64,000 bases of DNA, from contig NZ_KI912598.1 of NCBI RefSeq assembly GCF_000519205.1, positions 262,390 to 326,389 of the forward strand, written 5' to 3'. Origin of the DNA: Amycolatopsis taiwanensis DSM 45107 (GTDB lineage: Bacteria; Actinomycetota; Actinomycetes; Mycobacteriales; Pseudonocardiaceae). The notes under the pieces are model-generated. The model searched no databases. It was not told where the DNA came from and worked only from the letters and a program-made list of their open reading frames with translations. A program made the position numbers and the translations under genes. This document shows, piece by piece, positions 52,085 through 60,559 of the stretch (the stretch's first letter is position 1; each line of letters opens with the position of its first letter).

Positions 52085-52111
52085 TTATCCACATCGCCGC
52101 GGTTGTCCACA
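52085..52111 (+). promoter_or_regulatory. pair of DnaA-box sequences
   Basis: TTATCCACA (52085-52093) and TTGTCCACA (52103-52111) are consensus DnaA boxes in the same orientation, in the gap before yraN. An almost identical pair in the opposite orientation is at 58437-58464, so the two flank the yraN-yifB-dprA-xerC-whiG block. Confidence 0.65.
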
Positions 52112-52204
52112 CCTGGGCGAATCCGTTCTGGTGCCCGCGCCGCCGAACCTGGCAGCGTCGGGACCATCCGAAACGATTCGACTCCCGTAGGGGTGGTGGC
52201 AGTG

Positions 52205-52606
52205 ATGAGCACTCTGGAGAGGTCCGCGGCGCGCGTCCCGGTCAAGGTGGAGGCCCCGCATCTGCGGCTCGGCCGGAGGGGCGAGGACCTGGCCGCACGG
52301 CATCTCGCGAAGCTCGGTTTCGTGGTGCTGTCGAAGAACTGGCGATGCCGCGAGGGTGAGCTGGACGTGGTGGCCACCGACGGGCGGACACTGGTGGTCT
52401 GCGAGGTGAAGACCCGCACCGGGCCGAAGTACGGGGACGGCGCCGAAGCCGTGACGGCGGACAAGATGGCCCGTATCAGACGCCTCACCAGCAGATGGCT
52501 GAGCGCGCATCGCGTCGGCTGGTGCCAGATCCGGTTCGACGTGATCTCGATCGTTCTGCCCGAAAATGGAGATGTCCAACTGCGGCACATCGAAGGCGCG
52601 TTCTGA
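52205..52606 (+). CDS. YraN family (UPF0102) putative nuclease
   Basis: 133 residues. Endonuclease-like fold: HLRLGRRGEDLAARHLAKLG, then WRCREGELDVVATDG and LVVCEVKTRTG, giving the E-x-D ... E-x-K pattern of restriction-like nucleases. No function established. ATG start at 52205; stop overlaps the yifB start by one base. Conserved neighbour of yifB and dprA. Confidence 0.9.
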   Translation: MSTLERSAARVPVKVEAPHLRLGRRGEDLAARHLAKLGFVVLSKNWRCREGELDVVATDGRTLVVCEVKTRTGPKYGDGAEAVTADKMARIRRLTSRWLSAHRVGWCQIRFDVISIVLPENGDVQLRHIEGAF

Positions 52607-54117
52607 TGCCCATGGGACGCGTCTGGTCGGTCGCCGTGTTGGGCATCGACGGCCGGATTGTCGAGATCGAGGCCGACATCGGCGGCGGCATACCCGGCGT
52701 CACGATCGTCGGGCTGCCTGATGCCGGGCTCCGGGAGGCGAAGGACAGGGTGCGCTCGGCGGTGCGCAACTCCGAGGAGGAGTGGCCCGGCGAGAAGCTG
52801 ACCCTGGGCCTGTCCCCGGCCAACCTGCCAAAGCTGGGGTCCGGTTACGACCTGGCCATTGCGGTCGCGATTCTCGCCGCGGCCGGGCGGGTGCCCGCGA
52901 CCCGGCTGCTCGGCACGGTGCTGCTCGGTGAGCTCGCGCTGGACGGGCGGGTTCGGGAGATCCGGGGAGTGCTGCCCGGGCTGCTCGCCGCCCGTAACGC
53001 CGGGATGAAGCGCGCGATCGTGCCCGGACCCGCGCTGTTCGAGGCGGCGCTGGTGGACGGGCTGGAGGTATGGGGCGCGGCCAGGCTCCGCGATGTCACC
53101 GCGTGGTTGCGCGGCGAGAACACGCTGGCCCCGCCGGAGCCACCCGCCCACGTGGAGCCCCCGGACGTTCCCGATCTGGCGGACGTGGTGGGGCAGCCGG
53201 AGGCTCGCTGGGCGCTGGAGGTTGCCGCCGCGGGCGGTCACCACCTGTTGCTGACCGGGCCGCCGGGAGTCGGAAAGACCATGCTGGCCAGGCGTTTGCC
53301 CGGCTTGCTTCCCCCGCTGACCACACTGGAGTCGCTGGAGGTCACCGCCGTGCATTCGGTGCACGGGTCACTGTCCCGGACCTCGCCGCTGATCAAGATC
53401 CCTCCGTTCGTCGCACCGCACCACTCGGTCTCGGTGGCCGCTCTGATCGGCGGGGGCAACGGGCTCGCCGCGCCGGGTCTCATCAGCCGGGCACACCGCG
53501 GCGTGCTGCTGTTGGACGAAGCATGCGAGTACGGTGCGGACCGGCTGGACTCGCTGCGCACCGCACTCGAGGAAGGTGAAGTCCGGATCGCCAGGGCGAA
53601 AGGGGTGGTTCGCTACCCCGCTCGGTTTCAGCTCGTGCTGGCGACGAACCCGTGCCCGTGCGCCCCGCCCCGCGAGACCGACTGTTCCTGTTCGGCCACC
53701 GCACGCCGCCGTTACCTGAGCCGGCTTTCCGGGCCGTTGCTGGATCGCGTGGATCTCCGGGTGCGGATGCGGCCGATGACCGCGATGAGCACGCATGGCG
53801 GTGACCAGCCGGAAGCGACCGAGGTGGTCCGGAAACGGGTGCTCGCGGCTCGAGACCGTGCCGCGCGGCGGTGGGCCGAGCACGGGTGGCGGTCCAACGC
53901 CGAGGTCCCTGGCCCGGTGCTCCGGCGTGAGTTCGCCCTGCCGGGCAAGGTCACGGAACTGCTCGATCGCGGGCTCGATCGAGGGCTGGTCAGCGCGCGG
54001 GGCGCCGATCGCTGCCTGCGTATCGCGTGGACGCTGGCCGATCTCGCCGAGGCGGATCGACCGGACGGCGATCACGTGGCCGCGGCGCTGGAGTTCCGGG
54101 AACGGCGGGCAGCATGA
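52606..54117 (+). CDS. YifB family Mg-chelatase-like AAA ATPase
   Basis: 503 residues. N-terminal Lon-substrate-like part (VGLPDAGLREAKDRVRSAVR), Walker A GPPGVGKTMLARRLPGLL, Walker B RGVLLLDEACEY (usual DEAPEF altered to DEACEY), arginine-finger region RLSGPLLDRVDLRV and a C-terminal helical domain. Cys-rich NPCPCAPPRETDCSCS is typical of the family. ComM homologues promote branch migration during natural transformation. Overlaps yraN and precedes dprA. Confidence 0.92.
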   Translation: MPMGRVWSVAVLGIDGRIVEIEADIGGGIPGVTIVGLPDAGLREAKDRVRSAVRNSEEEWPGEKLTLGLSPANLPKLGSGYDLAIAVAILAAAGRVPATRLLGTVLLGELALDGRVREIRGVLPGLLAARNAGMKRAIVPGPALFEAALVDGLEVWGAARLRDVTAWLRGENTLAPPEPPAHVEPPDVPDLADVVGQPEARWALEVAAAGGHHLLLTGPPGVGKTMLARRLPGLLPPLTTLESLEVTAVHSVHGSLSRTSPLIKIPPFVAPHHSVSVAALIGGGNGLAAPGLISRAHRGVLLLDEACEYGADRLDSLRTALEEGEVRIARAKGVVRYPARFQLVLATNPCPCAPPRETDCSCSATARRRYLSRLSGPLLDRVDLRVRMRPMTAMSTHGGDQPEATEVVRKRVLAARDRAARRWAEHGWRSNAEVPGPVLRREFALPGKVTELLDRGLDRGLVSARGADRCLRIAWTLADLAEADRPDGDHVAAALEFRERRAA

Positions 54118-54329
54118 CGGCACCTATGTCCAGTCGCGGCAATCAAGGCGACCACCACGCGCGCCTTTGTCCCGCTATCGGGGCGGCGGGGCGCCTTGGT
54201 CGAGGACGTGGCTTGATCTCGAATGGAGCGCCCCGTCGGCACGATCGCGGTCGCGCGCAAACGCGCGGCGAAATCAGCATGACGGCACCTGTGTTGAGTC
54301 GCGGCAATCAAGGCGACCACCACGCGCGC
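54110..54329. repeat. two 55-bp direct repeats, 165 bp apart
   Basis: 54110-54164 and 54275-54329 share about 52 of 55 bases, with core AGTCGCGGCAATCAAGGCGA then CCACCACGCGCGC. The first copy covers the end of yifB; the second lies before dprA. Read on the minus strand, both encode the same short peptide (ARVVVALIAAT), but no gene is proposed. Confidence 0.85.
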
Positions 54330-54358
54330 TCTCATCAGGCGGTCGCGGAGAGCGCAAC

Positions 54359-55510
54359 ATGAGCGGGCTGGACGAGGAACGCCTTGCCAGGGCGTATCTG
54401 CTGCGGGTGGCCGAGCCTCCGGCGCCGGCCTTGCACGCGTTCGTCGCCGAGCAGGGTCCGCTGGCCGCGGCCAAGGCCGTGCGGGCTGACCACTGCCCGC
54501 CGCGGGTACGTGACGAGACCGCGGCGCGCCGGGACGTCGAGCGTGCGGAAGACGACCTGGCCGTGGCGGATCGGTTGGGCGCCCGGTTGGTCATTCCCGA
54601 GGACGACGAGTGGCCGGCGTGGCCGTTGCTGTGCCTGGACCAGGCCGGCCGGCGAGGTGTGCAGGGGATGGCGCAGCCGCTCGCGCTCTGGGTGCGGGGG
54701 GATGCCCGCCTGGACACCGTCACGGAGGCCGCCATCGCGGTCGTCGGGTCGCGGGCGGCAACCGGATACGGCGAGCACGTCGGGGGCGAACTCGCCTACG
54801 GCCTGGCAGGTCACGAGATCTCGGTTTTCTCGGGTGCCGCGTACGGAATCGACGGCGCGGCGCACCGGGGTGCGCTGGCTGGGTCGGGGGTGACGGTCGC
54901 CCTGCTCGGGTGCGGTGTCGACGCGGGGTACCCGGCGGGGCACGTCGCCCTGCTCAACAAGATCGCGGAAAGAGGCGGGCTGGTGGTCAGCGAGTACCCG
55001 CCGGGCACCTCACCGGCCCGCCACCGCTTCCTCGTGCGGAACCGGTTGATCGCCGCGCTCAGCCAGGGGACGGTGGTCGTCGAGGCCGGACGGCGCAGCG
55101 GCGCGCGCAACACCGCGACCACCGCCGGAGTGCTCGGCAAGGTCGTGATGGCGGTGCCCGGCCCGGTCACCTCGGCGATGTCTATCGGCTGCCACGAACT
55201 GATCCAGGAGTCCGGCGCGACCCTGGTCACCTCGATCGACGATGTCATCGCGCAGGCCGGCAAGCTGGGGGCGCTGCCTGGAGAAAGGGCCAGTGCCCGA
55301 CGGCCGACCGACCGTCTCGGCCCGGACGCGCTCCGGGTCCATGAGGCATTGGACCGCGGGCAGGGCAAGTCCGCGGAAGAGATCGCGGCGGAGTCGGGAG
55401 TGCCACTGGTCCGGGTTCGCGCACTGCTTTCCGCACTCGAAATCGACGAGTTCGCGCAGCGCTGCGACAACGGATGGAAGCGCTCAGCCGCGCGTCGGGG
55501 CCGGAGGTAG
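54359..55510 (+). CDS. dprA: DNA-processing protein DprA
   Basis: 383 residues. SAM-like N-terminal helices, then the Rossmann-type core: AIAVVGSRAATGYGEHVGGE, SGAAYGIDGAAHRGAL, VALLGCGVDAGYPAGH, SEYPPGTSPARHRFLVRNRLIAAL and VVEAGRRSGARNTA. A C-terminal winged-helix-like part follows. It loads RecA on incoming single-stranded DNA. The ATG at 54359 is chosen; longer readings run into the repeat. Confidence 0.94.
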   Translation: MSGLDEERLARAYLLRVAEPPAPALHAFVAEQGPLAAAKAVRADHCPPRVRDETAARRDVERAEDDLAVADRLGARLVIPEDDEWPAWPLLCLDQAGRRGVQGMAQPLALWVRGDARLDTVTEAAIAVVGSRAATGYGEHVGGELAYGLAGHEISVFSGAAYGIDGAAHRGALAGSGVTVALLGCGVDAGYPAGHVALLNKIAERGGLVVSEYPPGTSPARHRFLVRNRLIAALSQGTVVVEAGRRSGARNTATTAGVLGKVVMAVPGPVTSAMSIGCHELIQESGATLVTSIDDVIAQAGKLGALPGERASARRPTDRLGPDALRVHEALDRGQGKSAEEIAAESGVPLVRVRALLSALEIDEFAQRCDNGWKRSAARRGRR

Positions 55511-55611
55511 GGGTCGCTTGCCGTCCGTCAAAGACGAGGGAGGTGAGGTGATCCTCTTTTCCTGCGTGGCGATACTTGACCATCAGGGCCGCTTCGCTCA
55601 GCGTGAAGACC

Positions 55612-56634
55612 ATGTCACCGAAAGATCGGCACCGCCGGGTTGAGCTCAGCAGTGTCCGGGCTGCGCTGCCGGAGGACGCGCTCCGGCTCGTCGGAGATTA
55701 CGAGCGCCACCTCGCGGTGGAGCGGGGCCTGTCCCAGCACACGGTGCGGGCCTACGTCGGCGATGTCGTGTCGTTGCTCGGATTCCTGCACGGGGTCACC
55801 GGGACGAATCCAGGAAGCGCGGTAGCCGAATCGGCGACCGAGACGCAGCGATCGCTCGATGGGCTGGACCTGGCGTGCCTTCGAGCTTGGCTGGCCGATC
55901 TGCTGGGTTCCGGCGCGAGCCGGACCACGGTGGCCCGTCGGGCGGCGGCTGCCCGGACGTTCACGGCGTGGGCGCGCCGGGAGGGCGTCCTGGCCGGCGA
56001 TCCCGGGGCCAGGCTGGTGGCGCCTAGGGCGCAGCGCCCGCTGCCTGCGGTGTTGAAGACCGAGGAGATGGGCGAAGTGCTGCTGGCGTCTGCATCCGGC
56101 GCGGCGGAACTCCAGCCGGTTGCGCTGCGGGACCACGCGGTGCTCGAACTGCTCTACGCCACCGGTGTGCGGGTGTCGGAACTGTGCGGGCTCGACGTCG
56201 GCGACATCGAGTTCGACCGTCGGGTGGTGCGAGTCATCGGGAAGGGGGACAAGGAGCGGGTCGTACCCTTTGGTGTGCCAGCCGAACGTGCGGTGCGAGA
56301 TTGGCTCGACAGTGGCAGGCCCGCCATCGTTCGCGGGGCGCGGAAACCCGAGAACGGCGCGCTCTTCCTCGGAATTCGCGGTGGCAGGCTCGATCCGCGC
56401 ACGGTCCGGCGACTCGTGCATGACGCGATCGGGGCAGTGCCCGGGGTCACCGATTCGGGGCCGCACGGCCTCCGTCACTCGGCTGCCACCCACCTACTGG
56501 AGGGAGGCGCGGACCTTCGAGCCGTTCAGGAACTGCTCGGTCACGCTACGCTAGCCACAACCCAGATTTACACTCACGTGACAGTCGAGCGGTTGAAGGC
56601 GATCCATGACCAGGCACATCCCCGCGCCCGATGA
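55612..56634 (+). CDS. xerC: tyrosine recombinase XerC
   Basis: 340 residues. Core-binding domain LVGDYERHLAVERGLSQHTVRAY and catalytic domain with Arg in ATGVRVSELCGL, Lys in GKGDKERVVPF, HGLRHSAATHLLEGG (H-x-x-R), LLGHATLATTQIYTH (His and nucleophile Tyr). It resolves chromosome dimers at dif with XerD. The N-terminal half has an insertion (NPGSAVAESATETQRS). ATG at 55612; a TTG at 55576 would add 12 residues. Confidence 0.94.
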   Translation: MSPKDRHRRVELSSVRAALPEDALRLVGDYERHLAVERGLSQHTVRAYVGDVVSLLGFLHGVTGTNPGSAVAESATETQRSLDGLDLACLRAWLADLLGSGASRTTVARRAAAARTFTAWARREGVLAGDPGARLVAPRAQRPLPAVLKTEEMGEVLLASASGAAELQPVALRDHAVLELLYATGVRVSELCGLDVGDIEFDRRVVRVIGKGDKERVVPFGVPAERAVRDWLDSGRPAIVRGARKPENGALFLGIRGGRLDPRTVRRLVHDAIGAVPGVTDSGPHGLRHSAATHLLEGGADLRAVQELLGHATLATTQIYTHVTVERLKAIHDQAHPRAR

Positions 56635-56655
56635 GCGCGGGCTGGACCAGTCAGG

Positions 56656-57603
56656 ATGGCGGCAGCCGACCGAGCATTGTCCGAGTCCGGAGACCGAACT
56701 GAGACCATCGCCGAGAGCGTCGACCGAGTGACAGCCGACCTGCGCCTGACCGAGACCGACCGTTCGGATGGCAAGCCGAACGGCGATCGTGCCGTACCCG
56801 CGAAAGCCGAGCGGTCCGGCACGGGCAAGACGGCGCCGAACGACGTCGAGGCGGGGATCCAAGCCCTGTGGCGAGAGTTCCGCGCCTGCCCGAACCAACG
56901 GCTGCGGGAACGGCTGGTGCTGCATTACGCGCCGCTCGTCAAGTACGTGGCGGGTCGCGTGGGCACCGGGCTGCCCACCCACGTGGACGTGGGCGACCTC
57001 GTGCAATCGGGCATCTTCGGACTGATCGATGCCATCGAGAAGTTCGAGCCCGAGCGCGGCCTGCGTTTCGAGACCTACGCCATGCAGCGCATTCGTGGAG
57101 CGATCCTCGACGACCTCAGGTCCCAGGACTGGGTGCCGCGGGTCGTGCGCAGCCGCGCCCGGGAGGCGGAGCGGGCGATGGAGCGGCTGGGTGCGCGCCT
57201 GCACCGGACCCCCACGGACACCGAGGTGGCGAACGAACTCGGTATCACTCTCAGCGACCTGCGCGACCTGTACCGCCAGTTGCGCCTGACCAGCGTTGCC
57301 GCGCTGGAGGACCTGATCGCCGCGGGCAAGGACAGCGGCTCACTGGTCGACACCCTGCCCGACGACGGTGCGGTCGACCCGGTCGCCGTCCTGGTCGACC
57401 GGGACAACCGCAGACAGCTGGCGGAGGCCATCGCACAGCTCACCGAGCGCGACCGCATCGTGGTCAGCCTCTACTACTTCGAAAGCCTCACCCTCGCCGA
57501 GATCGGCAAGGTGCTGGGTGTCACCGAATCGCGGGTCAGCCAGCTGCATACCCGCGCGGTGCTGCGGCTCCGCGCCCGTCTAACCGAGCAAGCCAGCGTC
57601 TGA
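56656..57603 (+). CDS. whiG: RNA polymerase sigma factor, WhiG/FliA type
   Basis: 315 residues. Region 2 (YAPLVKYVAGRVG, GLIDAIEKFEPERGLRFETYAMQRIRGAI), region 3 (HRTPTDTEVANELGITLSDL) and region 4 (ERDRIVVSLYYFESLTLAEIGKVLGVTESRVSQLH) are complete. The N-terminal 65 residues are variable and charged. In Streptomyces whiG drives early sporulation genes; in motile Actinobacteria related factors drive flagella. No flagellar genes are in the window, so a sporulation role is inferred. Confidence 0.92.
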   Translation: MAAADRALSESGDRTETIAESVDRVTADLRLTETDRSDGKPNGDRAVPAKAERSGTGKTAPNDVEAGIQALWREFRACPNQRLRERLVLHYAPLVKYVAGRVGTGLPTHVDVGDLVQSGIFGLIDAIEKFEPERGLRFETYAMQRIRGAILDDLRSQDWVPRVVRSRAREAERAMERLGARLHRTPTDTEVANELGITLSDLRDLYRQLRLTSVAALEDLIAAGKDSGSLVDTLPDDGAVDPVAVLVDRDNRRQLAEAIAQLTERDRIVVSLYYFESLTLAEIGKVLGVTESRVSQLHTRAVLRLRARLTEQASV

Positions 57604-57666
57604 CAGATTGATACAAAGTGGTTTGCGTGGCGGTGCGGGTAGCGGAACTTGAGACGTCTGTGTTGT

Positions 57667-57710
57667 CTGGGGGTGCAACCCCCAGGCCCCGACTGGGGGC
57701 AAGCCCCCAG
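57667..57710. terminator. two hairpins between whiG and the M23 peptidase gene
   Basis: CTGGGGGT-GCA-ACCCCCAG (57667-57685) and CTGGGGGC-AA-GCCCCCAG (57693-57710) are perfect 8-bp stems. They can also pair with each other. They belong to the dispersed hairpin family and lie in a convergent gap, where they could terminate both transcripts. Confidence 0.6.
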
Positions 57711-57876
57711 ACCTCTTTCGTTCCGGGATCGCCTCCTCATGAATGTCCAATTCTCTACGTCGGCACTGTCCTCGCGAGAAGACGTCTGAGAATTCGGCTG
57801 CAGAGTGCAAGTGGACGGCCCGCAGCAAGCGGCTTCGCCGCTTATAAAGGCGGCCCAGGTAGGTTCGTAGCGAGGG

Positions 57877-58386
57877 TTAGGGGCCGTTCCAGGGTTTCAG
57901 GCGGATTACCGACTCGGTGCGGATCAGGCCGGCCGGGTCGAGGTACTCGTCGCCCCGCCGCACGCCCCAGTGGAGGCAGGCGGCGACGGGGCAGCCCGGA
58001 TGGCCGGGATTCACGGTCCCGATGGGCTCGCCGCCATAAACCTGTGTCCCGGCCGTGACCGTCGCGGTCACCGGCTCGTAGGTCGTGCGCAGGCCGCCGT
58101 CGTGGTCCACGGACACCACGGGAGTCCCGGCCACGAGCCCGGCGAACACGACCACACCCGGCCCGGCGGCGAGCACCGGCTGACCGGGCGTGGCCGCGAG
58201 GTCGAGGCCGCGATGGCCGGGGCCGTAGTCGCTGGCCGGTGCCTGGAAAGGTCTGGTCACCTTCGGCGCCGGGTCCAGCGGCCAGGCGAACCTCGGTGGC
58301 CCGGCCGAGGTCCCCGCCGCGGCCGGGTACGGAACCACGGCCACCGCCAGGACAGCGAGGGCCAGCAGGGTTCTGACGACGATCAC
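57877..58386 (-). CDS. M23-family peptidase, secreted
   Basis: 169 residues. Signal peptide (LLALAVLAVAVVPYPAAAG), then the LytM fold: FAWPLDPAPKVTRPF, HRGLDLAATPGQPVLAAGPG (H-x(n)-D zinc motif) and HWGVRRGDEYLDP (HxH-like region: LHWG). Likely acts on peptidoglycan outside the membrane or is a LytM factor. GTG start, divergent from rpsB as in mycobacteria (Rv2891 type). Confidence 0.92.
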   Translation of the reverse strand: MIVVRTLLALAVLAVAVVPYPAAAGTSAGPPRFAWPLDPAPKVTRPFQAPASDYGPGHRGLDLAATPGQPVLAAGPGVVVFAGLVAGTPVVSVDHDGGLRTTYEPVTATVTAGTQVYGGEPIGTVNPGHPGCPVAACLHWGVRRGDEYLDPAGLIRTESVIRLKPWNGP

Positions 58387-58436
58387 CTACCCACTGTGGC
58401 CGGGCGGACGCCGGGACGGGAGAGCAACCCGAAATC

Positions 58437-58464
58437 TGTGGACAACCGGGGCCGATGTGGATAA
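58437..58464 (-). promoter_or_regulatory. inverse pair of DnaA-box sequences
   Basis: TGTGGACAA (58437-58445) and TGTGGATAA (58456-58464) are reverse complements of the boxes at 52085-52111, with 10 intervening bases here against 9 there; even the bases between the boxes match. It lies in the 366-base gap between the M23 gene and rpsB. Confidence 0.65.
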
Positions 58465-58488
58465 CTCGGCTGGTTCGCGTTGCCCGTG

Positions 58489-58517
58489 CTGAACGCCGCA
58501 GAGGCCGGGCGTACACT
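58489..58517 (+). promoter_or_regulatory. candidate rpsB promoter
   Basis: CTGAAC (58489-58494) and TACACT (58512-58517) with a 17-base spacer form a vegetative-type promoter. A leader of about 230 bases follows before rpsB; S2 leaders can be autoregulatory, but no defined structure was identified. Confidence 0.45.
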
Positions 58518-58752
58518 ATTCGCGCGGTCTGTGTGAGCACAGGCTGACTTCGCGTGTACGTGCAGGTTCTTCGTTCCAAAGTGTTGTTGGTTCGCTGAAC
58601 GCACGACGCCCGGCGGTCCTCGGTGCACGGTCATCGGGGTCCGGGCGCCGGCACGACACCAGGGCCGCCGGTCACCCGGCCGACGGCGACAAACCGACCA
58701 TGCGGGCCGGGGCACCCGGCGCGCTCAACACAGAAGAGGTGCGAATCCGGCC

Positions 58753-59583
58753 ATGGCCGTCGTCACCATGAAGCAGCTGCTCGATTCCGGTGTGCACTTC
58801 GGACACCAGACCCGGCGCTGGAACCCGAAGATGAAGCGCTACATCCTCACCGAGCGCAATGGCATCTACATCATCGACCTGCAGCAGACGCTGACCTACA
58901 TCGACCGCGCGTTCGAGTTCATCAAGGAGACCGTCGCGCACGGCGGCACGATCATGTTCGTCGGCACCAAGAAGCAGGCCCAGGAGGCGATCGCCGCCGA
59001 GGCACAGCGCGTGGGCATGCCCTATGTCAACCAGCGCTGGCTGGGCGGCATGCTGACCAACTTCCAGACCGTCCACAAGCGGCTGCAGCGGCTCAAGGAG
59101 CTCGAATCGCAGGAGCAGACCGGCGGTTTCCAGGGGCTGACCAAGCGTGAGGTGCTCACGCTCACCCGTGAGAAGGAGAAGCTGGAGAAGACGCTCGGCG
59201 GTATCCGCGACATGGCGAAGGTGCCCAGCGCGGTGTGGATCGTCGACACGAAGAAGGAGCACATCGCCGTCGGCGAGGCCCGCAAGCTGAACATCCCCGT
59301 CGTGGCGGTGCTGGACACCAACTGCGACCCGGACGAGGTCGACTACCCGATCCCGGGCAACGACGACGCGATCCGCTCGGCCGCGCTGCTCACCAAGGTT
59401 GTCGCCGAGGCGGCCGCGGCCGGTCTGCTCGCCCGCTCGGGCCGTAACGGCGCCGCGCCGGAGGGCCAGGACAAGCCCGAGCCCAGCGTGGCCGCCGACG
59501 AGCCGCTGGCCGAGTGGGAGAAGGACCTGCTGGCCGGCAGCGAGGGCGGCGGCGAGGCCAGCGCTCAGGCGGCCTCCTCCTGA
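58753..59583 (+). CDS. rpsB: 30S ribosomal protein S2
   Basis: 276 residues. AVVTMKQLLDSGVHFGHQTRRWNPKM, IYIIDLQQTL, FVGTKKQAQEAI, YVNQRWLGGMLTNFQT and VAVLDTNCDPDEVDYPIPGNDDA are the S2 signatures. An acidic/Ala tail of about 45 residues (LAEWEKDLLAG) is typical of Actinobacteria. ATG start; operon with tsf. Confidence 0.97.
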   Translation: MAVVTMKQLLDSGVHFGHQTRRWNPKMKRYILTERNGIYIIDLQQTLTYIDRAFEFIKETVAHGGTIMFVGTKKQAQEAIAAEAQRVGMPYVNQRWLGGMLTNFQTVHKRLQRLKELESQEQTGGFQGLTKREVLTLTREKEKLEKTLGGIRDMAKVPSAVWIVDTKKEHIAVGEARKLNIPVVAVLDTNCDPDEVDYPIPGNDDAIRSAALLTKVVAEAAAAGLLARSGRNGAAPEGQDKPEPSVAADEPLAEWEKDLLAGSEGGGEASAQAASS

Positions 59584-59652
59584 TTCAAACCCGCGCGGCC
59601 GGCCCAGCCGGCCGCGCGGCACAGCAACTTTCCGAAGGGAACGCAACTCACC

Positions 59653-60471
59653 ATGGCGAACTACACCGCGGCTGACGTGAAGCGTCTCCGCGAGCTCACC
59701 GGCTCCGGCATGATGGACTGCAAGAAGGCGCTGGAGGAGTCGGGCGGGGACTTCGAGAAGGCGGTCGAACTGCTCCGCATCAAGGGCGCCAAGGACGTCG
59801 GCAAGCGTGCCGAGCGCGCCACCGCCGAGGGCATGGTCGCCGGCGAGGGCGGCGTGCTGGTGGAGCTCAACTCGGAGACCGACTTCGTCGCCAAGAACGA
59901 GCAGTTCCAGGCGCTGGCCGACAAGATCGTGGCGGTCGCCAAGACCGTTCGCACCAGCGACATCGAGAAGCTGTCCGGGGCCGAGATCGAGTCGGGCAAG
60001 ACGGTCGGCGAGGCGGTGCAGGAACTGGCCGCGCGGATCGGCGAGAAGCTGGTACTCCGCCGGGTCGTCGCCTTCGACGGCAAGGTCGAGACCTACCTGC
60101 ACCGGCGCGGTGCCGGTCTGCCGCCCGCGGTGGGCGTGCTGGTCGAATACACCGGCGACAACGCGGAGGCGGCCCGGGGCGCGGCCCTGCAGATCGCCGC
60201 GCTCAAGCCGAAGTACCTCACCCGTGACCAGGTGCCTGCCGACCTCGTGGAGGCCGAGCGCCGGATCGCCGAGGAGACCGCGCGCGCCGAGGGCAAGCCC
60301 GAGCAGGCTCTGCCGAAGATCATCGAGGGCAAGGTCAACGCCTTCTACAAGGACATCGTGCTGCTGGACCAGCCGTCGGTGACCGACAACAAGAAGACCG
60401 TGAAGCAGTTGCTCGACGCGGCGGGCGTGACCGTCACCCGGTTCGCCCGGTTCGAAGTCGGCCAGCAGTAG
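59653..60471 (+). CDS. tsf: translation elongation factor Ts
   Basis: 272 residues. ANYTAADVKRLRELTGSGMMDCKKAL is the N-terminal domain; ELNSETDFVAKNEQF is the TDFV motif that displaces Mg from EF-Tu. The core dimerisation region and ITEGKVNAFYKD-like IIEGKVNAFYKDIVLLDQP follow. 69 bases after rpsB, with a GAAGGGA ribosome-binding site. Confidence 0.97.
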   Translation: MANYTAADVKRLRELTGSGMMDCKKALEESGGDFEKAVELLRIKGAKDVGKRAERATAEGMVAGEGGVLVELNSETDFVAKNEQFQALADKIVAVAKTVRTSDIEKLSGAEIESGKTVGEAVQELAARIGEKLVLRRVVAFDGKVETYLHRRGAGLPPAVGVLVEYTGDNAEAARGAALQIAALKPKYLTRDQVPADLVEAERRIAEETARAEGKPEQALPKIIEGKVNAFYKDIVLLDQPSVTDNKKTVKQLLDAAGVTVTRFARFEVGQQ

Positions 60472-60559
60472 CAGGCGCTCGTAGCCAACCGTGCCCCGTC
60501 TCCCGGCAGTCTCGGGGACGGGGCACGATTACGAGCGAGGATCAACGGGCGGAGGCGGG

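Noticed and set aside
54027..54362. Small repetitive frames on both strands in the yifB-dprA gap.
   Set aside because: They arise from the 55-bp direct repeat (same peptide twice) and lack ribosome-binding sites; better described as repeat DNA.
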